Below, piece after piece: positions 24,135 through 28,530 of a stretch of DNA of 28,530 bases. Position 1 is the first letter of the stretch; every line of letters starts with the position of its first letter. A program made the translations under genes and the position numbers. A model generated the notes under the pieces. The model saw only the letters and a list, made by a program, of their open reading frames with translations, had not been told where the DNA came from and ran no database searches. Where the stretch lies: NCBI GenBank assembly GCA_964226685.1, contig CAXQRU010000103.1, positions 1 through 28,530 of the forward strand. Direction: 5' to 3'. The stretch comes from CAXQRU01 sp964226685 (lineage in GTDB: Bacteria > Pseudomonadota > Gammaproteobacteria > Pseudomonadales > Cellvibrionaceae).

Positions 24135-27054
24135 ATTTAGCCATGTCGCCCTGCTCGGCATTAGTTACTTATTACTATTATTTGGCATTGCCTATGTCAC
24201 TGATAGAGGCTGGCTGCCAGACTCCATCACCAAACATCCCGTCACCTATATTCTATCGATGGGTATTTTTGCCAGTGCTTGGGCCTATTATGGCGTGGTT
24301 GATCTCGCCAATCAGTTTGGCTACGGCGCGCTGGCCTATTATCTAGGTACCGGTGCCTTCTTTTTATTTTCCCCCGTGATCCAAGCCCCCCTAGCCGAAT
24401 TGGCCAGGCGTTATCAACTGGTTTCTATTGCCGATTTACTGAGCTTTCGCTACCACAGCCCAGCCGCTGGCGGCTTGGCTACTCTGTGTATGCTGCTCGC
24501 GGTACTACCCCTGATGATTCTGCAAATTCAAGCGGTGGCAGATACTCTTAATCTGATGAGCTTTAATCGAGAAGTGATGGATGCCGCCCTCTTTGGCAAT
24601 TTAAACCAAAGAGACACGCTCGCCTTTTTCTATTGCGTGCTGGTGACCTTATTCTGCCTGGTATTTGGAGCCAACCCCAAGCGCCACTCAAGCATGATTA
24701 CCGCGATGGCTTTTGAATCCCTGGTCAAAGTTGGCGCTTTGCTAGCGATTGGCTGGTTTGCGGTTTACCAAGTATTTGGAGGGTTTGAAGCCCTCAATGT
24801 TTGGCTTCAAGATAATCCTGAACAATTGCGGCAACTGCAAACACCGCTGGAAAATTCGGTCTCACACACATTATTGCTGGTTTTCATCGCCACTGGCGTG
24901 CTCATGCCTCATATTTTCCAAATGAGCCATACTGCCATGCCCATCCGAACATTAACCCACACGGTGACTTGGGCGTTTCCATTATTTTTATTGCTAATGG
25001 CGATTCCTATTTTCCCGATTCTTTGGGCGGGTATGAAACTTGAGGTGACCAATACCACGATAGAATACTTCACCTTAGGGGTGCCCCTGTCGGCCAACTC
25101 GGAATGGTTTAGCTTAGTGGCTTTCATTGGGGGGCTATCGGCCGCGTCAGGCGCTTTGATTATCAGCCTCTTGAGTATTGCTACGATGGTGCTCAATCAC
25201 TGGTTGCTGCCTTTACTGCCCTTTAAAGCTGAAAAAAACTTGTACTCACAATTGCGTTGGCTACGGCGCCTACTGATTTTGATTATCGCTATTATCGGCT
25301 ACAGTTTTTATCGGCTACTGCCCAGTAGTTTCTCACTGATGGATCTCGCCTTGCTGGCTTTTATCGAAGCCTTACAGTTCCTTCCTGGCGTGATTGCCGT
25401 CAGTCAATGGCCTCAAGCGAACCGCAAGGGTTTAATCGCGGGCCTAATCATTGGCACCATCGTCTGGATGATTGGCTTGGCAGCACCAGTATTGCTCGAT
25501 CAACCATTTAGCCTCAGCTTCTGGGGAATGACCATTCCTACCGGCATGGAGCACTGGCACAGCTTGGCGATCATCGCCTTGGGGTGCAATAGTGCGACTT
25601 TCATTGTGGTATCACTACTGACCCAACAAAGTGAGCAAGAACGGCTCAATGCCGAAATTTGCGCGGATGATGCGCTAAGCTCACCGGTTCGACACGCTTT
25701 AGAAGCACAGACCATCGACGATTTTTATCAACAGCTAGCACCGTCTTTAGGTAAAACGGTTGCCGAAAAAGAAATTGATCGAGCCATGCAAGAGCTTAAG
25801 TTTAATCGCAATGAACGCCGCCCTTTTGCACTCAGACGACTGCGCAACCGCCTAGAAATCAACTTAGCCGGGCTACTCGGTCAAGCCAAAGCGCGACACA
25901 TTATTGAAACTCGCCTACCTTACAAACCCGGCAGCCAATCGGGTACCGACATTAATTTAATTGAGACCCGGCTAGAGCGCGCTTCCTATCAATTGACAGG
26001 GATCGCTGCCGATATTAACCGTTTGCGCCTATACCACAGAGACACACTGCAAACCTTGCCACTGGCAATCTGTTCGCTAGGCAGCGATGGCGAAGTACTG
26101 ATGTGGAACCATGCTATGGCTAGGTTAACTGGCACCACCAACGAAGACATTCTCGGCGCAGAATTACACCGCCTACCCGCACCTTGGCAATCACTGATTG
26201 GCGACTTCGTTGACGATCAACTCACGCAAACCTCCAAAAAAAGCATCGAGGTCAACGGCAAAGTTTTTTGGTATCGACTGCATAAATCGATCATTCAAGA
26301 AGCGAACAAAAATGCTGACGGCCAAGTGATACTGATTGAAGACATCACCGAAACCGAACGACTGGAGCAAGAGCTGATTCATCAAGGGCGACTGGCTTCC
26401 ATTGGTCGACTGGCCGCAGGGGTAGCACACGAAATTGGCAATCCAGTTACAGGTATTGCTTGTCTCGCCCAAAATTTACCCTACGAAGATGAAGACGAGC
26501 GCCAGATGACTGCCCAACAAATTCTCACACAAACCGAGCGCATCTCCAGAATTGTGAGTTCACTGGTCAGTTTTGCTCACAGCGGGGAACAAACCCAAAT
26601 ACGAGAGCCGGTCACCCTCAGCCACTGTGTGGATGAGGCCATCGCCCTGCTCTCTCTTCAAAAAGATAAAGATTTTGTGAGCTATCGAAACGAGCTGACA
26701 GAAAACGATGTCGTCTCTGGCGATTGGCAGCGCTTAATTCAAGTCTTTGTTAACCTCTTAAGCAATGCACGAGATGCCACCCCTGCAAGCGGTGGCGAAG
26801 TCGTCATCACCAGCGAGCGCAAAACCTACGCGCTATTGGTCTCGGTTATCGATCAAGGCTCTGGCATCGCACCCGAACACATCAATGCTATTATGGAACC
26901 CTTCTTTACCACCAAAGAAGCCGGCCAAGGGACTGGACTTGGCTTAGCCATGGTCTATAGCATTATTGAAGAACACGGAGGCCATATCACCGTCAAAAGT
27001 CCCGTGCACGATGGTAAAGGCACCTGTTTTACACTCGCATTTAAGGTAAACTAG
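24124..27054 (+). CDS. cbrA: Sensor histidine kinase CbrA with SSS-transporter domain
   Basis: A 976-residue inner-membrane sensor. Residues about 1-510 form an SLC5/SSS-type transporter domain with around 13 helices. A STAC domain follows (about 520-610), then a PAS domain (about 635-715, LYHRDTLQTLPLAICSLG onwards). The DHp helix has RLAAGVAHEIGNPVTG with phospho-acceptor His769, and the ATPase domain has NLLSNARDATP, DQGSGIAP and GQGTGLGLAMVYSIIEEHGG. Order and length match Pseudomonas CbrA (about 980 residues), where the transporter domain carries histidine. It overlaps cbrX by 11 bases when started at ATG 24124; ATG at 24112 is also possible (980 residues) and neither has a clear ribosome site. 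It should phosphorylate CbrB in response to carbon/nitrogen state. Confidence 0.93.
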   Translation: MTFEFSHVALLGISYLLLLFGIAYVTDRGWLPDSITKHPVTYILSMGIFASAWAYYGVVDLANQFGYGALAYYLGTGAFFLFSPVIQAPLAELARRYQLVSIADLLSFRYHSPAAGGLATLCMLLAVLPLMILQIQAVADTLNLMSFNREVMDAALFGNLNQRDTLAFFYCVLVTLFCLVFGANPKRHSSMITAMAFESLVKVGALLAIGWFAVYQVFGGFEALNVWLQDNPEQLRQLQTPLENSVSHTLLLVFIATGVLMPHIFQMSHTAMPIRTLTHTVTWAFPLFLLLMAIPIFPILWAGMKLEVTNTTIEYFTLGVPLSANSEWFSLVAFIGGLSAASGALIISLLSIATMVLNHWLLPLLPFKAEKNLYSQLRWLRRLLILIIAIIGYSFYRLLPSSFSLMDLALLAFIEALQFLPGVIAVSQWPQANRKGLIAGLIIGTIVWMIGLAAPVLLDQPFSLSFWGMTIPTGMEHWHSLAIIALGCNSATFIVVSLLTQQSEQERLNAEICADDALSSPVRHALEAQTIDDFYQQLAPSLGKTVAEKEIDRAMQELKFNRNERRPFALRRLRNRLEINLAGLLGQAKARHIIETRLPYKPGSQSGTDINLIETRLERASYQLTGIAADINRLRLYHRDTLQTLPLAICSLGSDGEVLMWNHAMARLTGTTNEDILGAELHRLPAPWQSLIGDFVDDQLTQTSKKSIEVNGKVFWYRLHKSIIQEANKNADGQVILIEDITETERLEQELIHQGRLASIGRLAAGVAHEIGNPVTGIACLAQNLPYEDEDERQMTAQQILTQTERISRIVSSLVSFAHSGEQTQIREPVTLSHCVDEAIALLSLQKDKDFVSYRNELTENDVVSGDWQRLIQVFVNLLSNARDATPASGGEVVITSERKTYALLVSVIDQGSGIAPEHINAIMEPFFTTKEAGQGTGLGLAMVYSIIEEHGGHITVKSPVHDGKGTCFTLAFKVN

Positions 27055-27058
27055 CTTT

Positions 27059-28441
27059 ATGAGTGATATTTTAATCGTTGAAGACGAGCCGGTTATTCGC
27101 CAGGCATTAAGAAAATTATTGGAACGCAACCAGTACCAAGTTGACGAAGCTGGCTCTGTGGCCGAGGCCTGTGAACAAGATCTTGATAGCTACCAGCTCA
27201 TCATTAGCGATCTACGTCTACCTGGCAAGCCCGGCACAGATCTAATTCAATTAGCCCAAAACACACCCGTCTTGATGATGACCAGCTACGCCAGTTTGCG
27301 CTCAGCTGTGGATTCCATGAAGCTTGGAGCAGTAGACTACATCGCCAAACCGTTCTCCCATAGCGAAATGCTGGCTGCGGTTGATCGAATCATTGCCTCA
27401 AAATCTCGGCAACCCAAAACCTCTGCCAATACCAGCTATAAAAACATGATCGGCTCAAGTCCCCAAATGAAGGCCGTGTATCATCGCATTGACAAAGTCG
27501 CCCCGACAGATGCAACCGTGCTGATCAATGGTGAAACAGGCACAGGCAAGGAGCTGGCCGCTAAAGCCATCCATAATGCCAGCAAAAGAGCCAATGCCCC
27601 TTTAATCTCCATCAACTGCGCCGCCATTCCTGAAACATTAATTGAATCTGAACTATTTGGGCATGCCAAAGGGGCGTTCACGGGAGCCGACAGTTTTCGA
27701 GATGGATTAGTCGTCGCCGCCGACAACGGCACTCTATTTCTAGATGAGATTGGCGAGTTACCCACAGAAGCCCAAGCTCGACTATTGCGGGTACTGCAAG
27801 AAGGTGAAGTGCGCCCCGTAGGCTCAGTCTCCACTCGCAAAGTCAACATTCGACTCATTGCAGCCACTCACAGAGACCTAGCGCAACTGTGCAAAGAAGG
27901 GCAATTTCGCGAAGACTTATTTTTCAGACTGAACGTATTTCAACTGCAACTGCCGCCGCTCAGAGAGCGAGGTAAAGATGTGCTGTCCATCGCCGAATCA
28001 ATTATTGCTCGCTACAGCGAGCAATATCAAAAAGTTCGCCCCACACTATCACCAGAGGCCGTGCAAGCTATCACCACCTACACCTGGCCTGGCAACATTC
28101 GAGAGCTGGAAAACGCCTTACAAAGAGCCATCATCTTGACTGAAGATGGCGAACCCATCTCTTATGAGTCCCTCAGTATCGATTTAGCCCTGGTACCCAT
28201 AGGAGATAACAGTGACAATGTCGAGAAAGTACTCGCCAAAATTGATGATCCCTCAGAGCTAGAGCACTACACCCAAGACAACCTCTCACTAGAGGACTAC
28301 TTCCAACGCTTTGTCATCGAAAACCAAGAAAATATGAGTGAAACAGAACTGGCGCAAAAATTGGGGGTAAGTCGAAAATGCTTATGGGAAAGGCGGCAAA
28401 AATTCGGCATACCTAGAAAGAAAGGCTCTATACAAAAGTAA
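27059..28441 (+). CDS. cbrB: Sigma-54-dependent response regulator CbrB
   Basis: A 460-residue NtrC-family activator. The receiver domain (about 1-120) has the acidic pocket VEDEP, phospho-acceptor Asp51 in IISDLRLPG and Lys97 in IAKPF. The AAA+ domain (about 130-365) has Walker A GETGTGKE (158-165), the sigma-54 contact loop GAFTGA (205-210) and Walker B DNGTLFLDEIGELP. A Fis-type helix-turn-helix is at the C-terminus (about 430-455, ETELAQKLGVSRKCLWERR). It starts 4 bases after cbrA. In pseudomonads CbrB activates carbon/nitrogen utilisation genes and the RNA CrcZ. The full gene is present; the contig ends 89 bases beyond it. Confidence 0.95.
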   Translation: MSDILIVEDEPVIRQALRKLLERNQYQVDEAGSVAEACEQDLDSYQLIISDLRLPGKPGTDLIQLAQNTPVLMMTSYASLRSAVDSMKLGAVDYIAKPFSHSEMLAAVDRIIASKSRQPKTSANTSYKNMIGSSPQMKAVYHRIDKVAPTDATVLINGETGTGKELAAKAIHNASKRANAPLISINCAAIPETLIESELFGHAKGAFTGADSFRDGLVVAADNGTLFLDEIGELPTEAQARLLRVLQEGEVRPVGSVSTRKVNIRLIAATHRDLAQLCKEGQFREDLFFRLNVFQLQLPPLRERGKDVLSIAESIIARYSEQYQKVRPTLSPEAVQAITTYTWPGNIRELENALQRAIILTEDGEPISYESLSIDLALVPIGDNSDNVEKVLAKIDDPSELEHYTQDNLSLEDYFQRFVIENQENMSETELAQKLGVSRKCLWERRQKFGIPRKKGSIQK

Positions 28442-28482
28442 CACCATTACCATTGGTAACATTTTTGGGAAAAATGGTAACA
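28438..28482 (+). promoter_or_regulatory. Three GTAACA direct repeats after cbrB, possible CbrB sites
   Basis: GTAACA occurs at 28438-28443 (overlapping the cbrB stop), 28456-28461 and 28477-28482. The middle one is part of TTACC-ATT-GGTAA (28448-28460), a short inverted repeat. GTAACA is, from memory, the right half of the CbrB site reported in Pseudomonas (TGTTAC, about 14-15 bases, GTAACA). The left half TGTTAC is absent as an exact match, so binding is only suggested. The remaining real sequence (28483-28515) has no gene. Confidence 0.35.
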
Positions 28483-28515
28483 GTTTTATTTATTCCAAAA
28501 TGGCATAAAGATGCC

Positions 28516-28530
28516 AGATCGGAAGAGCAC
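28516..28530 (+). other. Illumina adapter sequence at contig end (artefact)
   Basis: AGATCGGAAGAGCAC, the first 15 bases of the TruSeq read-1 adapter, ends the window exactly. It is not genomic and should be trimmed. The real sequence ends at about base 28515; the boundary may be off by one, because the preceding palindromic-looking text TGGCAT-AAAG-ATGCC would extend by an A. Confidence 0.93.

Noticed and set aside
28501..28515. Sigma-54-like TGGCA...TGC sequence before the contig end
   Set aside because: GG and GC are separated by 9 bases, not 10, so the spacing is wrong for sigma-54, and the text looks more like a small hairpin (GGCAT-AAAG-ATGCC) next to the adapter.
1..28530. CRISPR arrays, tRNA or rRNA genes, insertion sequences, phage genes
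   Set aside because: Read for on both strands; no evenly spaced repeats, cloverleaf genes, transposase text or terminal repeats were seen.

Overview
The window looks like one end of a contig from a gammaproteobacterium of the Pseudomonas/Marinobacter/Cellvibrio-like branch. The main clue is a complete CbrX-CbrA-CbrB sensing locus, supported by divergent ppsR/ppsA, an rnr-rlmB pair and an MSHA-type pilus assembly core. Genus and species cannot be set from the sequence alone. Base composition is moderate. It is visibly more AT-rich in the middle of the pilus operon (about 12.65-14.8 kb) and more balanced in ppsA, rnr and cbrAB. The last 15 bases match the start of an Illumina adapter, so the right end is an assembly artefact and not genome.

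Left region (1-5.75 kb): a GNAT acetyltransferase-nitrilase fusion gene, a perfect 32-bp palindrome that probably ends transcription from both sides, a small secreted SPOR-like protein, then ppsR and ppsA divergently arranged. PpsA makes phosphoenolpyruvate from pyruvate. PpsR switches it off and on by phosphorylating a Thr next to the catalytic His.

Pilus region (5.9-16.9 kb): ten genes on the + strand, all overlapping or within 3 nt of each other. The first five form a clear MSHA-type core: mshM ATPase, mshL secretin, mshN TPR protein, mshE motor ATPase with a c-di-GMP-type N-terminus, and mshG platform protein. The next five are less familiar: a large bitopic PilM/PilN-like protein, a PilO/MshJ-like protein, an MshK/PilP-like periplasmic protein and two pilin-like proteins that share an LPCP/Cys domain. 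No typical major pilin gene, prepilin peptidase or retraction ATPase is present. This may be a variant pilus or secretion system rather than a plain MSHA pilus.

Orphan island (16.9-18.45 kb): a small antisense gene for a two-helix membrane protein with a near-consensus promoter, and a 328-residue protein of unknown function with one membrane helix, Gly-Asn-Ala-rich repeats and a coiled coil. The larger gene has a long structured leader and a strong terminator.

Minus-strand operon (18.46-23.78 kb): rnr (RNase R), rlmB (23S rRNA methyltransferase), then a small membrane protein, an ABC-2 permease and an ABC ATPase, all tightly packed, so an exporter is apparently co-transcribed with RNA-metabolism genes.

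Right end (23.95-28.5 kb): cbrX (59 codons), cbrA (SSS transporter fused to a histidine kinase) and cbrB (sigma-54 activator). In pseudomonads this system responds to carbon/nitrogen balance and drives the Crc-titrating RNA CrcZ, which is encoded next to cbrB. Here the contig stops 74 bases of genuine sequence after cbrB, just beyond three GTAACA repeats, so any such RNA gene is cut off.
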